Notes: a model not told the origin generated them from the sequence alone. 64,000 nt of DNA from Burkholderia sp. WP9 (GCF_900104795.1 NZ_FNTG01000002.1:1-64000); one strand, 5' to 3'; counted from the first letter of the stretch, positions 45,277 to 56,555 are shown. Numbers and translations are program-made.

Positions 45277-45818
45277 CACGAGAGCAGACACTGACGCATC
45301 TGTCACAGGCCGCACATGCGCTAGGGAGGGCCAAGGATGCCGCGACCCAGTGGTCAGGCATCTCGCACCTGGCCAGATCAGTGTATGGCTACGGGCTGCT
45401 GACAGGACTGGTGTACCTGAAGGAGCAGCGCCTGATGCGGCGCATCTTCTCGACCGACGACACCATCAGTGCACCGGGAGGCTATAAGACTACCGGCAAG
45501 GGGCCCTGGTCGGCTCGCGTGCTGGACCAGGGACTGCCTTACATCGGCAGCGACGAGGCCGACATTCGCTGCGTGTTTTCCGAGGCCGAGTTGCTGATCG
45601 AGCGCGGTTTGCACTCGGTGCTCAACGTCCCCATCTGGTGCGCTGGCAACGTGATCGGATCGCTGAATCTCCTGCACCACAGGCACGCATACGATCATGT
45701 AGACGAGCAATTGATCCATCTGGTATCGGGCATTTGCGCACCGCTGTTTCTGCTGGAGAAAACGAGGGAACAGGATACCGCAGCGTCTGTGGACCCGTCT
45801 GGGTTGGAAAGCGTCTAG
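45273..45818 (+). CDS. GAF domain-containing small protein
   Basis: 181-residue protein dominated by one GAF-like domain (about 25-165): LLTGLVYLKEQRLMRRIF, an ISAPGGYKTTGKGPWSARVLDQGLPYIG segment and ELLIERGLHSVLNVPIWCAGNVIGSLNLLHHRHAYDHVDEQLI. No output domain (HTH, GGDEF, kinase) is attached. ATG 45273 overlaps the MFS stop (ATGA) and follows GGAGG, so it belongs to the amidohydrolase-MFS operon. It could sense the substrate or bind it; the function is unproven. Confidence 0.82.
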   Translation: MTREQTLTHLSQAAHALGRAKDAATQWSGISHLARSVYGYGLLTGLVYLKEQRLMRRIFSTDDTISAPGGYKTTGKGPWSARVLDQGLPYIGSDEADIRCVFSEAELLIERGLHSVLNVPIWCAGNVIGSLNLLHHRHAYDHVDEQLIHLVSGICAPLFLLEKTREQDTAASVDPSGLESV

Positions 45819-45982
45819 ATCGCACGAATTGCGCTCAGGCGCAAATAGGAAAGCAAGTTGAGACATTTACTTGGGACACCGTATCGAATGCGATGAACCG
45901 CATTCCATACGGCAGGCGCAGCGTAACTCTCGCTTGCTCGAGGAAACATAAACGCAGTTCCTGAGATAGAACGGAGGAGCAA

Positions 45983-47533
45983 ATGGGTTCAATCATCACA
46001 CGACAGCTGAGTTGTCTGAAGACGCTTAAAAGTACGAAGACTATGGGTCCGATTGTGGGATCTGTCGCATTGCTGCTATCGGCCTGCGACGGCAGCGGAG
46101 TTTCAAGCGCTCCAGGGCAGTCGGCTGCCGTCAACCCTGCCACTCAGTGCGCCGCTTTTTTAGGAGAGACCATTGGACCAGCAACGGTGCAGGGCGCCTC
46201 ATTCGTTCCAGCGACATCGGCTGCCCCCGAATACTGCCAAGTGACCGCAGCAGAAAGTGGACGACCCACATTCCAGATGGTGGCGCTTTTGCCCGTCAAT
46301 TGGAACGGCGGGGTCGTGCAAAGTGGCGGCGGCGGATTGGACGGCCCTGTGCCAACATCGCTGTCTTGGGACAGTGGCAAACCCCTAAACGACGGCTTGG
46401 CCTTCATTGCCTCAAACGGCGGGCATGACATGCCAGATCCCGCAAATTCAGGCGCTGCGCTTGCGAACAACCCCGAAGGGATGCTGGATTATTCGTACCG
46501 CTCAATTGGAACAACGTTCGATTTTGGTAAAGCCGCTATTTCACAATTCTATGGTAAGCCGCTCGAAAAGAGCTATTTCGATGGGTGTTCGAAGGGGGGA
46601 ACGGAAGCGATGATGGCGGCATCGCATTATCCGGATAACTACGATGGAATCGTCGCGCAGGCACCTGTGCCTCACCTGAATGGGTGGATTACCAAGGTCG
46701 CGAGCTACGGAGCTCTGGTGCCGCTTACCAATGACAAATGGCAGGCGGTCTACGACGCATATGTTGCACAGTGCGACGCCTTGGATGGAATCGTGGATGG
46801 AATTGTCAGTAACCCGGGTGCGTGCAAATTCGATGCAACGAAACTCACCTTCCTCTCGCCGGATGAGATCAAAACCGTTCAAAGTGTGACGTCAGATCTG
46901 ACGTTGGCAGACGGTGCGGTCGTGTATAACAAATTTGGTTGGGGCTCTCAGGCCAGCTTTTACGGGACATTATCACTTTTTTCCGCAATGGAGTATCTGG
47001 GTGTTCAGTGGATGTCGTATCCCATTCTCAACAGTCCAAACTACAATCCAGCCAGCTTCAATACCGACGTTGGCTATGGCCAGATTGTTGCGGCCAACCA
47101 GCCATACTCCGTTGATGTCGACCCATCTGCGGTAGCAGCTTTTCTGAAGAAGGGTAAAAAACTGCTTGTTTTTCAGGGGGGGGACGACGGCGCGCTGTCT
47201 ATCGAAGACAACATCAATTTCCAGAAAACTGTCGTAGCGGCCGCAGGCGCCTCCGCTAGCAATACCCAGATGTACATACTGCCCGGTGTCGGTCACTGCG
47301 GGTATCAGTATTCAACGCTAAAGGGGGCGAATTCCATTGGTGCTCTTTCGGCTATGCGGAGTTGGGTCGAGCAGGGGCAGCAACCCAATGGGCTAGTTGC
47401 GACGCGTCTCGGGAGCGATGGATCAGTACAGATGACCAGACCCTTGTGTGTTCAAGGAGCATATCCAAAATACAAAGGCAGCGGAGACGTATCGAAGGCG
47501 GACAGTTTTAGCTGCGTTGCAGATGGTACGTAA
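45983..47533 (+). CDS. Tannase/feruloyl esterase family lipoprotein
   Basis: 516-residue exported esterase. The N-terminus ends in a lipobox, ALLLSAC, with the lipidated Cys near residue 35. The tannase-family triad is readable: Ser203 in DGCSKGGTEAM, Asp402 in FQGGDDGALSI and His438 in PGVGHCGYQY. ASNGGHDMP is the family's second landmark, and paired Cys flank the triad. It would cleave phenolic or aromatic esters outside the cytoplasm. It stands alone, 164 bp after the GAF gene; GGAGGAG precedes the ATG. Confidence 0.92.
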   Translation: MGSIITRQLSCLKTLKSTKTMGPIVGSVALLLSACDGSGVSSAPGQSAAVNPATQCAAFLGETIGPATVQGASFVPATSAAPEYCQVTAAESGRPTFQMVALLPVNWNGGVVQSGGGGLDGPVPTSLSWDSGKPLNDGLAFIASNGGHDMPDPANSGAALANNPEGMLDYSYRSIGTTFDFGKAAISQFYGKPLEKSYFDGCSKGGTEAMMAASHYPDNYDGIVAQAPVPHLNGWITKVASYGALVPLTNDKWQAVYDAYVAQCDALDGIVDGIVSNPGACKFDATKLTFLSPDEIKTVQSVTSDLTLADGAVVYNKFGWGSQASFYGTLSLFSAMEYLGVQWMSYPILNSPNYNPASFNTDVGYGQIVAANQPYSVDVDPSAVAAFLKKGKKLLVFQGGDDGALSIEDNINFQKTVVAAAGASASNTQMYILPGVGHCGYQYSTLKGANSIGALSAMRSWVEQGQQPNGLVATRLGSDGSVQMTRPLCVQGAYPKYKGSGDVSKADSFSCVADGT

Positions 47534-47815
47534 TTGCTGTACCGCCGTGGGTAGACGGAACACGCCAAACGAACTGACCGTAGGCGCCAGTCTCCTCCCA
47601 TCAGGCCGCCGTGTTTGAGAAGGTCCACGATTGCGTGCGCACCCCACAACCTGCGGACGCAATCAATGAATCGCTTTACCTGACCGCTTTCCTTGGGACG
47701 AGCATTGCCGCGCAAGCTTTAAAAGTATTCCGCCCGGTGCTCTGGTTGAGGGGAAAGCGTTGGAGGCGTGCCAGCCCTTATCAGTAACTCCAATATTTGA
47801 AACGACGTGGATCAC

Positions 47816-48794
47816 ATGGCAAGCACTACCCTAGGCGTCAAGGTAAACGAAGGCCTGCGCGCGAGATTGAAGATAGCGGCCGCGCAACTCGACCGGACGC
47901 CACACTGGCTTATCAAGCAAGCGATCTTCACGTATCTAGACAGCGTCGAGGAAGCAAGTCCGCCGCCAGAGAAGCTCGACACGAATGGCTCAGACGCATT
48001 GACAGTCGATCCGACACCCGAGTCATCGGTGAGTCAGCCTGTACATCCGTTTCTGGAGCTGGCCCAGAATGTTCAACCGCAATCGGTGCTGCGCGCCGCG
48101 ATCACGGCGGCGTACCGTCGTCCGGAACCGGAATGCCTGCCGTTCCTGCTCGGTCAGGCGCGCTTGCCGGCCAACCTCGCGGGCGACGTGCAGGCCATGG
48201 CCGGCAAGCTCGTCGAAACGCTGCGCAGCAAGAGTAAGGGCGGTGGCGTCGAAGGTCTGATCCACGAGTTCTCGCTGTCGAGCCAGGAAGGCGTGGCGCT
48301 GATGTGTCTCGCTGAAGCGCTGCTGCGCATTCCCGATCGCGCCACGCGCGACGCGCTGATCCGCGACAAGATCAGCAAGGGCGACTGGAAATCGCACATG
48401 GGCCAGGCGCCGTCGATGTTCGTCAACGCCGCCACCTGGGGCTTGATGATCACCGGCAAGCTGGTGACGACCAATAGCGAGACGAGCCTCTCGTCGGCGC
48501 TCACGCGTCTGATCGGCAAGGGCGGCGAACCGCTGATCCGCAAGGGCGTGGACATGGCGATGCGCCTGATGGGCGAGCAGTTCGTCACGGGCGAGAACAT
48601 CTCCGAGGCGCTCGCCAACAGCCGCAAATACGAAGCACGCGGCTTCCGCTACTCGTACGACATGCTCGGCGAAGCGGCCACCACCGAAGCCGACGCGCAG
48701 CGATACTACGCGTCGTACGAACAGGCGATCCACGCGATCGGCAAGGCCGCCGGCGGCCGTGGCATCTACGAAGGCCCGGGTATCTCGATCAAGC
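47816..48794 (+). pseudogene. putA: putA 5' fragment (proline dehydrogenase/P5C dehydrogenase), truncated
   Basis: About 326 codons of PutA. The N-terminal ribbon-helix-helix operator-binding domain is TTLGVKVNEGLRARLKIAAAQLDRTPHWLIKQAIFTYLDSVE. The arm region follows, and then the beginning of the PRODH barrel (KYEARGFRYSYDMLGEAA, GRGIYEGPGISIK). Right after GISIK the expected proline dehydrogenase sequence stops and the frame continues as QSCCDREW, because hemagglutinin DNA is joined at about 48794. More than 900 residues, including both active sites, are missing. The retained part could still make a DNA-binding PutA N-terminus. An intact putA may exist elsewhere. Confidence 0.88.
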
Positions 48795-51700
48795 AATCTT
48801 GCTGTGACCGCGAATGGTAACGCTGGCGGCGGTGACGTAACGCTCGGCGGCACGGCTACGGCGCTCGGCACGCTGGTGCTGCAGGCGGCACGCGATGTCG
48901 GCGTGGGCGGTGCGATCAACGCAGGCGGCACGACGACGATCGATGCCGCGCGCAATATCACGCTCGCCGACGTTAACTCGGCAGGCGATCTGACGCTCAC
49001 TGCGACCAGCGGCAACGCGAGTGCGGCGAATGTCACGACGCAAGGCAATCTGAATGCGAACGTGGGGCAGGCACTCACGTTCTCCGGCGCGACGACGGTG
49101 GGCGGCAACGCGCAACTGACGTCGGGCAGCGGCATGACGCTGACTGGCGGCATCGGTGCACAGAACACGGGCACGTTGACGGCTGGCGGTTCGATCAGCG
49201 CGGCGTCCGTTGCATTCGGCCAGCAGGCGACGTTGAACGCGGGCGGCAGCATCGGCGTGACCGGTGGTGTCGCAACCAATGGCGCGTTGAACGCGACGGT
49301 GGGCAATGATCTCTCGATGGGTTCCGCGCAAGCCGGCGGCGCAATCTCGCTGCAGGCACAAGGACACAACGGCGCAGGCGACGTGAAAGTGAGTGGCGCG
49401 CTTGCGTCCGGTGCGGCGGTCAATGTGACAGCAGCGCGCGATGCGACGATTGCCGGTGATGCTTCGGCGACCGGCAAGCTCACTGTGACGGCGGGCCGTA
49501 ACCTGACGGCAAGCGGTACTGTCGGTGCGAATTCCGATGTGACGCTGACTGCGACGGGCGGCAATCTTGGCGTCGGCGGTACGGTGACGAGTCAGGGAAA
49601 TTTGAAGACCACGTCCGGTGGCGCGCTGGTGCTCGATGGTGAACTCGTTAACGGCGACACGACGCTGAACTCGGGTGGCACCACGACGTTGGCGGGCTCG
49701 TTCCTCGGCCTCGGTCTCGCGACGATCAACGCGGGCGGTTCGGTGAACGGTGGCGGCTCGCTGACGTTCGGCAAGGACATCACGATCGGCGCGGGCAACG
49801 GCATCACGCTCGGCGGGATTCAGGGTGCGGGACTGTTTACGGCGACTTCAGTCGGCGATATGTCGTTTGGCGCGACGACGGCGGTGGGTAATGTCACGGC
49901 CAGGTCCACGAGTGGCAGTGTGAGTTTTGGTGGTGAACTGCAATCCGGCGGCAACGTGACGATCCAGGCCGCGCGCAACGCGACGGTGGCCGGCGCGGTG
50001 TCGTCGATGGGCACGGTGAATATCACGGGGACGCAGGGCAACGTGACCGTGGCCGGCGTATCGTCGAACGGCGATGCGACGATGAGCGCCGGGCAGATGC
50101 TCACGCTGGGCGGCACGAGCACGGTGGCGGGGCAGTTCACGTTGAGCGGCGGCAATGTCACGTTGACTGGCTCGCAAGGTGGCTCGAAGAACGTCTCGGT
50201 GACCGCGCAAGGAACGCTCGACGCGAGTCAGGCGTCGATGGTATCGACGGGGAACATGCAGTTCAGCGGTACAAATGTGACGCTGGGGACGGCGATTGTC
50301 GGTGGAGAGTTGACGGCATCGGCTTCGAATCAGCTATCGTTGGTGGGATCGGCGGTGGATGCGGTTGGGACCGCTACGCTGACCTCCGGGAATGGGTTTT
50401 ATAACGCCAGTAATGTGTTGGCGGGCGGCAACCTGTTCGTGTCGGCGCCGAACGTGACGAACGCGTCGGGCGGAAAGCTCGCGTCAACCAGCACGACGAC
50501 TATCAACGCGTCGAACTTCACGAACGCAGGTCTGGTAAATGGTGCGACGACTAACATCAATGTGGCGGCCGGACTGAGCGACGTGGGCGGTGCGCTGATG
50601 GGGGTCAATGCGCTAAGCGTCAATACGGACTCGTTGAATAATCAGAACGGCCTCATATTTTCGGGCAATGCCGGGACTACGAGTGGGCCCGCAGCCGGCA
50701 ATCTGTCGCTGACCGTTAATGGCGGCGACGGAGCGTTCTACAACGCGGGTGGCCAGGTGCTCGCAATACAGAACGCCTCGGTGTCTGCAGCCAATATGTC
50801 GTTCGACGGGTCGATGCAGGGCACTATCAGCGCTGGGAACACGCTTTCGCTGACTGTCGGTTCAATGGCGATTTCGAGCAACTGGAACCTCACTGCTGGG
50901 AACGTAAGTATCAATGCGCTTCAGAGCTTCTCGAACTCGGCCGTGATGAATTCGACCGGCTCGTTGAGTATTTCGAGCAACGGCACGATTAACAACAGCG
51001 GACAGCTTATCAGCGGCGGCGACCTGGGACTTAACGGCAACCTGTCTAATGGCGCTGGTGCCGTGGCGCACGCCGGCAATAACCTCAATCTGACCGGAAG
51101 CGTGACGAATCGCGGCACGCTTGAAAGCTTGGGAGATTTGAATTTCACTGGCGGTGGCAACTATGACAATCAGTACGGCACGACCCATGCGAACGGCAAT
51201 CTCTCACTGAATACAGGCGCGACTGTTTACAACACGGTCGGGACGATTTCCGCCGGCGGCAATATCAGCATGAACGCGGGCGCGGTGATCAATGACGCCC
51301 TGCAGGGCGCGACACAGACATCAACACAACTGGTTGGCGCCTCGGCAAACCCGGACCTCGTGAATCAGATCGTCGTCGGGATGCTTACTGGCTGGACTTG
51401 TCACAATAGCCAGGGTGATTGCTATCTGAGCCAGTCTTCGTCGACGGCGACGATCTCTACACTGCTGCCGAACCTGAGTGGTGGATACGTCGACGTTCGA
51501 AGCGGTGGAAGCACGTGCTACGGTGACGCTAGTGCCTGTCAGTATCTGGAAGTTGGCAACTCTGAATCCGGACAACATCAGTACATTGCCCTGCCGGGGA
51601 TCGACCGGACTACTACGGCGCCCGGCTCGGTGTCACCTGGCGTGATCGCCGCTGGCGGCAGCGTGAATATCACGGCAGGCACGCTGTCGAATGCCGGCAG

Positions 51701-53273
51701 CACGATCTCCGCAGGACTCGACGTCAATTTGAACCTGCAGTCGCTCAACAACGCACCGGTAAGCAATGCCACCGCGACGATTGTAGATACGGTCGACAAG
51801 GCCCAGCTCGATGCGTTCATGGCGCAGATGAATGCGCTGGGTCTCGTAGGAATTTATGGGACGGTGAGTGTCGGCATTTCTGGACCGGTGGTGCCGGAGT
51901 CGACGGTCTCGTTCAATCCGGGCGCTAACGTGCCTCCGAGCTCGACCAGCACGACCACGACGTTTGGATCGCAAGGGCAGATCGTAGCCGGCCGGAACAT
52001 GACCTTGTCGGGTGGAAATCTCGTTAACGGTGGATTGCTCTACGCCGGCAACAATTTCAACGCCAGCGGGGCACAATCGTTTAGCAACCAGGGGCAATAC
52101 AATTCGGTCACGACGACGCAGCCCAGCAATGCCATGCAGGGTGGCAATCCCAACACAACCACGTTCTCATATGCACAGCAGAGTGCCACAGTGTTCGCAG
52201 GCAATGACCTTGTCATTGCCGCTGGGCAGATCAACAACACGTATGGCAGTCTCCTTGCAGGCCACAACATCGTCATTGGTGGGGTAGGCACCACAGCGGG
52301 TTCGACTACTCCGGCCGGCAGCCTGAATAACACTTCAGGCAACATCGTCGCGGGCAACGACATCACGCTCAATGTATCGGGTGCAATTACAAATAGTCTG
52401 CCACCGCCCGTACCCGTTCATCAGAATTACGGCACAACGGAGCAGTACAGTGGCTGCATGACGGCCGGTGGATACAAGGAAAGCTACTGCGAAGGCTATG
52501 TCGACCAGCAAACAGGAAACTCGTCGGTCATCAGCGCCGGAAACAACCTGCAGATCAACGCAGGTAGCCTGACCAACATCGGTAGCCTGATCGCGGCCGG
52601 CACGAGCGCGTCGATCAACGTTGCAGGCCCAGTCGTGAACGAGGCCCAGACACTGAACGCCTACTGGCACTCGCACTGGGTGCAGGAAACAGGCGACTTC
52701 AGTCCGGACAAGCGTCACGACGTCTGGGCTTGCGGCTCTGTAGCCGAATGCACGGCGCTGTACGGGAAGGCGTATTCGAGCGCCGGGGGAACGATAGATC
52801 CGCCGACGCCGGTGGGTAACATCGCCGCGACGATCCAGGCCCCGAATCTGTCGATTACGGCGAACGGGGAGATTCAGAACGTCGGTAACGTGATCGGGAC
52901 GTCCGTCTCATTGACCGGGCAGAAGCTCATCAACGGCATCACCACGGCGAACACCTACACACCGCGTGTGAATGCGCCGTCTCAGGTTATTTCATTAAGC
53001 ATGGTAAATCTGCCCGGGCTGAAGCTGTCGACGCCAAGCTCGGTAGGAGTGCCTCTGCCGACACCGGTGGCTGGCAAGGCATCATACGTTACCGGCTCGC
53101 TGGACGGTTCGGCGCTGGGTTCGGTGGGGCCGCAAAACCTGCTAAAAAATCTGCCGCCGAGCCTGCAACCGTCCTCGACGCTGTTCTATTACGACCCGCA
53201 GGCGGAAGATCTGATGCTGCAGCAAGCCGCGCTGCAGCAGACCGGGCAGGCGAGCTTTGTGAGCGGGCTGACG
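48795..53273 (+). pseudogene. Filamentous hemagglutinin/CdiA-type adhesin, internal fragment lacking both ends
   Basis: About 1490 codons of uninterrupted beta-helix repeat protein: recurring units of the type AGGNVTLxG, LTATSGN and NVTITAARNA, then hemagglutinin-repeat-like blocks. Near the end comes DGSALGSVGPQNLLKNLP and FYYDPQAEDLMLQQAAL, a signature of Burkholderia CdiA/FHA proteins before their C-terminal half. The signal peptide, TPS secretion domain and C-terminal part are absent. The left boundary joins putA codons and the right boundary joins an IS110 fragment. The frame could be read from an ATG at 48759 that lies in putA sequence in another phase, which is not a credible start. 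Confidence 0.88.
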
Positions 53274-53724
53274 GCAGGATCACGCCGAACTCGTAGAGCA
53301 GACCGCGCATCTGGTTGACCTGCATGACGCGGAACCGTACCAGTTGCTGCCGCATCCGGTGAAGCGCGAGCATCGCCTGCTGATCTTCGGTCTTGACGGC
53401 CACGAACCGCATGCCCGGACGCTGCGCAGCTTCCCAGATTGCCGCCGCGTCCGCGGCATCGTTCTTGTTCGACTTGACGAATGGCCGCACGAACTGCGCT
53501 GCAATGAGCCGCACATCGTGGCCAAGCCGAGCCAGTTGCCTTGCCCAATGATGAGCGCTGCCACAGGCTTCCATCACGACACGGGATACAGGCCGGTTGG
53601 CAAAGAACGGTAGTAGCTGCGCGCGTTTGAGAGCCTTGTTGTGGATTGCGCCGGTGTCAGAATCAACGAAATGGACCTGGAAGACGCGCGTCGCCAGATC
53701 GATGGCAATGATCGTGGGTTCCAT
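53274..53724 (-). pseudogene. IS110-family transposase, 5' fragment
   Basis: About 150 codons of an IS110 transposase beginning MEPTIIAIDLATRVFQVHFVD (Asp of the DEDD set), with VVMEACGSAHHWARQL and KNDAADAAAIWEAAQ, and ending after GLLYEFGV, where hemagglutinin sequence begins on the other strand. The C-terminal half is gone. Upstream of the ATG the IS end persists to about 53831: CCATTCCATCT there matches the end of the intact IS110 element near 12315-12325, so both belong to related IS1111-type elements. Confidence 0.88.
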
Positions 53725-53831
53725 CAGATTCTCCTTGACGGCAGGACTGCCGGACCTGCAATGTCGCACGTTCTGGAAGCGAGACCGCGGCGCCGGACAG
53801 ACCGTTAAGGCGGGAGGCGACCATTCCATCT

Positions 53832-54217
53832 AATGAGCCAGAACCGGACATTACTAAAAAGCCCTGACATACAAATGGGTGATAATTTATATTATGTAAA
53901 CTTATCAATTACCCGTTGACTGTTCACTTCGGCCCGGCACTCGATCGGCCATATGGGCTTCGTCCGGCGAGCCAGTCACCTCCAAGAAAGCTGCGCCGTT
54001 CTACCACCACATCAGCGCGATATCCCGTGAAGCCCGTCGTCAGCAAATCGCCCTCGCCGCATCAACGAGAGCTCGTGAAAGTGGACGATTCCATGCGAGC
54101 TCGCGACCTGAAGCCGTCACAGCCGCCGGTTAACCGGGGCCGGTCAGGAGATCGGACCGCCCCGTAGATTCGCCGTGGGTGAGATGCGAATGACCCTGGC
54201 GCGTGACGTCATCGTGA
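53832..54217. other. Gene-free stretch between the IS110 remnant and the amide operon
   Basis: About 390 bp. It opens with an AT-rich patch (about 53878-53910, GATAATTTATATTATG) that is unlike the rest of the window, then becomes GC-rich degenerate sequence. No gene and no convincing terminator for the amidase gene was found. Confidence 0.45.
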
Positions 54218-55762
54218 TCAACGCTCGTCGCGTTGCCGATCCGAGCGCGGAGTGAGGGCCGTATAAGCATACGCAAACCCTAACAACGCCCCCTCATCCC
54301 ATTGCCGCCCCACAAAAATCAACCCAAATGGCGCACCCGACGCATAAAACCCCGCAGGCACCGCAATCCCCGGCAAGCCCGCAATATTGATCTCGCCTAC
54401 CGTCGTCTCCTGAATGACATCCTGACCGTGAAGCGGAGGCAGTTCACCTCGCATCTGCGGAAACACCAGTGCATCGAGCTGTTGCGCATCCATCACCGCA
54501 TTGAAAATCCGCAGATAGCGCGCCTTCACTTCGACAAACTCAGGCATCTCCGGCGGCACCGATGGATCAGCCAGCGCGGCCGTGAAATCCGCGAGACTAT
54601 GCAGATATCGCAGGATCCCCTGCGCCCCAAAAGCATCGTCATCTTTCGTCGCCGCAGCGAATTCCGCGAAGGTCTTGAGCGACGCATGCTTGCCGAGCCG
54701 CTGAAGATACTTTTCCAGATCGTACGGAATCGACTCCAGACCGCGCGCATCGAAATGCGCCAGCGGCGGAGTCGGCTTCCTCAGTTCGGCGAACCCCGAG
54801 CCCGCGAACGGATCGTCGACAAGAATCGCACCCAGACCGACAAGTTCGTCCTTCACCCGCTCATACAGCGCGCCAGCTTCATCGGACAAAGGCTGATTGC
54901 GCCAGCCCGGGCCATACAGGCCGATGCGCTTGCCGTTCAGCGCTTTCGGGTCCAGCGCCGCGGTATAACCGCCTTCCGGTTGCCGGCCGACGCTCGCGAG
55001 TGTCTTCGGGTCTTCGCTCGAATAGCCCGCGAGCACGTCGAGGCACAGCGCGGCATCCCACACGTTTCGTGCAATGGGTCCCACCACATCGCGATTACCC
55101 GACAGCGGTACCACGCCCGCATTCGGCACCAACCCGATAGTCGGTTTGATTCCGACGAGGTTCTGCGCCGATGCGGGGTTCTGAATCGATCCGCCGGTCT
55201 CTTCCGCCAGGCCGAGTACGGCCATGCACGACGCCACCGCCGATGCCGTGCCCGCACTGCTGCCGCCCGGCACCCGATCGGGCATCACGACATTGATCGT
55301 GGGGCCCGCCCAGCTATCGTTCGCATGCGAGCCGGTGTGGCTCAGGATCGGCACGTTCGTTTTGCCGAGCAGAATCGCACCCGCGCGGCGCATCCGTGCG
55401 ACGACCGGCGCATCACGCTCTGGCATCAGGTCGACGCCGCCTCTCTTGCTGTACAACTTCGCCCATCCCGCGGTAGTCGGAAAGCCGACCATGTCCATAG
55501 GATCCTTGATGACGACCGGCACGCCGGCAAGCGGACCCAGCGGTTCGCCGGCAGCGCGCCGTTCGTCGATCCGGCGCGCGTCGTCGATAGCCGCCGGGTT
55601 CAGGAAAATCACTGCGTTGTACTTGCCGTTGTCGCGCTCGATTCTGTCGAAACAGGCGCGCGCCAGCTGCTCGGCCGTGAATGTGCCCGCCTTGAAACCC
55701 GCCTGCACGGCCTCGACCGTCAGGGCGTCCAGATCGATATCCATCGCACTGCCTCGTTCCAT
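54218..55762 (-). CDS. Amidase signature family amidase, last gene of the amide operon
   Basis: 514-residue AS-family amidohydrolase: GVPVVIKDPMDM (Lys, about 80), PDRVPGGSSAGTASAVAS (Gly/Ser loop with the cis-Ser, about 160) and EETGGSIQNPAS (nucleophile Ser, about 185). The C-terminal part has NIAGLPGIAVPAGF. ATG 55762 has AGGAG at good spacing; ATG 55744 (MDIDLDALT) has GAGG and is equally possible. It follows the SDR gene by 28 bp and is the last member of a ten-gene run, supplying a second amide-cleaving activity besides FmdA. Confidence 0.9.
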   Translation of the reverse strand: MERGSAMDIDLDALTVEAVQAGFKAGTFTAEQLARACFDRIERDNGKYNAVIFLNPAAIDDARRIDERRAAGEPLGPLAGVPVVIKDPMDMVGFPTTAGWAKLYSKRGGVDLMPERDAPVVARMRRAGAILLGKTNVPILSHTGSHANDSWAGPTINVVMPDRVPGGSSAGTASAVASCMAVLGLAEETGGSIQNPASAQNLVGIKPTIGLVPNAGVVPLSGNRDVVGPIARNVWDAALCLDVLAGYSSEDPKTLASVGRQPEGGYTAALDPKALNGKRIGLYGPGWRNQPLSDEAGALYERVKDELVGLGAILVDDPFAGSGFAELRKPTPPLAHFDARGLESIPYDLEKYLQRLGKHASLKTFAEFAAATKDDDAFGAQGILRYLHSLADFTAALADPSVPPEMPEFVEVKARYLRIFNAVMDAQQLDALVFPQMRGELPPLHGQDVIQETTVGEINIAGLPGIAVPAGFYASGAPFGLIFVGRQWDEGALLGFAYAYTALTPRSDRQRDER

Positions 55763-55790
55763 TCCATGCTCCTGTTGATTTGACCGCGTG

Positions 55791-56555
55791 TCAGAGCTGC
55801 ACGCCGCGCGTGAGTGCTCCATCGACGACGAAGTTCGTCCCGCTCACAAAGCTCGCCACCGGACTCGCGATGAACGCCACCGCGTTAGCGATTTCCTGCG
55901 GGCGCCCCATGCGCCCAGTCGGATTCAATGCGAGTGCGCGTTCGAATAGCGCCGCGTCGTTATGCTCGATCCAGTCCCACACGCCGCCCTCGAAATACAC
56001 ATTCCCGGGCGAAACCGTGTTCGCGCGAATGCCCTTCGACGCGAGCTGGTTCGCGAGCCCCTGCATGTAATGAACGAGCGCGGCCTTGAACACACCATAA
56101 GGACCCGCGGCGAAATCGATCTCGCGTCCCGAGACGCTCGATATAGCGACGATCGACGCGGCCCGGCTCGCTTCGAGATACGGCATCGCCGCATCGACGA
56201 GATTGACGGTGCCGAGCAGATCGGTTTCGAATTCCTTGCGCCACGATTCAATGTCGTTGCCGATTGCGAGCGCGCTCACATTCGCCACGACGATGTCGAG
56301 GCCGCCCCACTCCGAGCCGATACGCTCGACCCACGCTTTCAGCGCGGCACCATCCGATACATCGACTGCCGCGCCCGATGCGCGCGCGCCGCTCAGTTCG
56401 GCGAGCGCGCTAACGGTCGCCTCGACGGCAGCCTGATCGCGTGCGCAAATGGCGACCTCGGCACCTTCTGCTGCGAGCGTGCGTGCAATGGCGAGCCCTA
56501 TGCCCTTGGTGCCGCCGGTCACGATCGCCTTCAAACCCTTCAGTTGCAGATCCAT
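55791..56555 (-). CDS. SDR-family oxidoreductase
   Basis: 254-residue classical short-chain dehydrogenase: TGGTKGIGLAIA (cofactor, about 14-25), VANVSALAIG in place of NNAG, Ser in VAISSVSGREI, and the YGVFK catalytic Tyr-x-x-x-Lys (about 155-159), then GIRANTVSPGNVYFEGG. GGAGC lies before ATG 56555. It sits between the AmiR-like and amidase genes in the same direction. Its substrate is not evident; it may process the acid or alcohol released from an amide. Confidence 0.9.
   Translation of the reverse strand: MDLQLKGLKAIVTGGTKGIGLAIARTLAAEGAEVAICARDQAAVEATVSALAELSGARASGAAVDVSDGAALKAWVERIGSEWGGLDIVVANVSALAIGNDIESWRKEFETDLLGTVNLVDAAMPYLEASRAASIVAISSVSGREIDFAAGPYGVFKAALVHYMQGLANQLASKGIRANTVSPGNVYFEGGVWDWIEHNDAALFERALALNPTGRMGRPQEIANAVAFIASPVASFVSGTNFVVDGALTRGVQL

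Noticed and set aside
48759..48794. ATG at 48759 as genuine start of a hemagglutinin gene
   Set aside because: The first 12 codons are putA sequence in another phase; there is no signal peptide, TPS domain or RBS.
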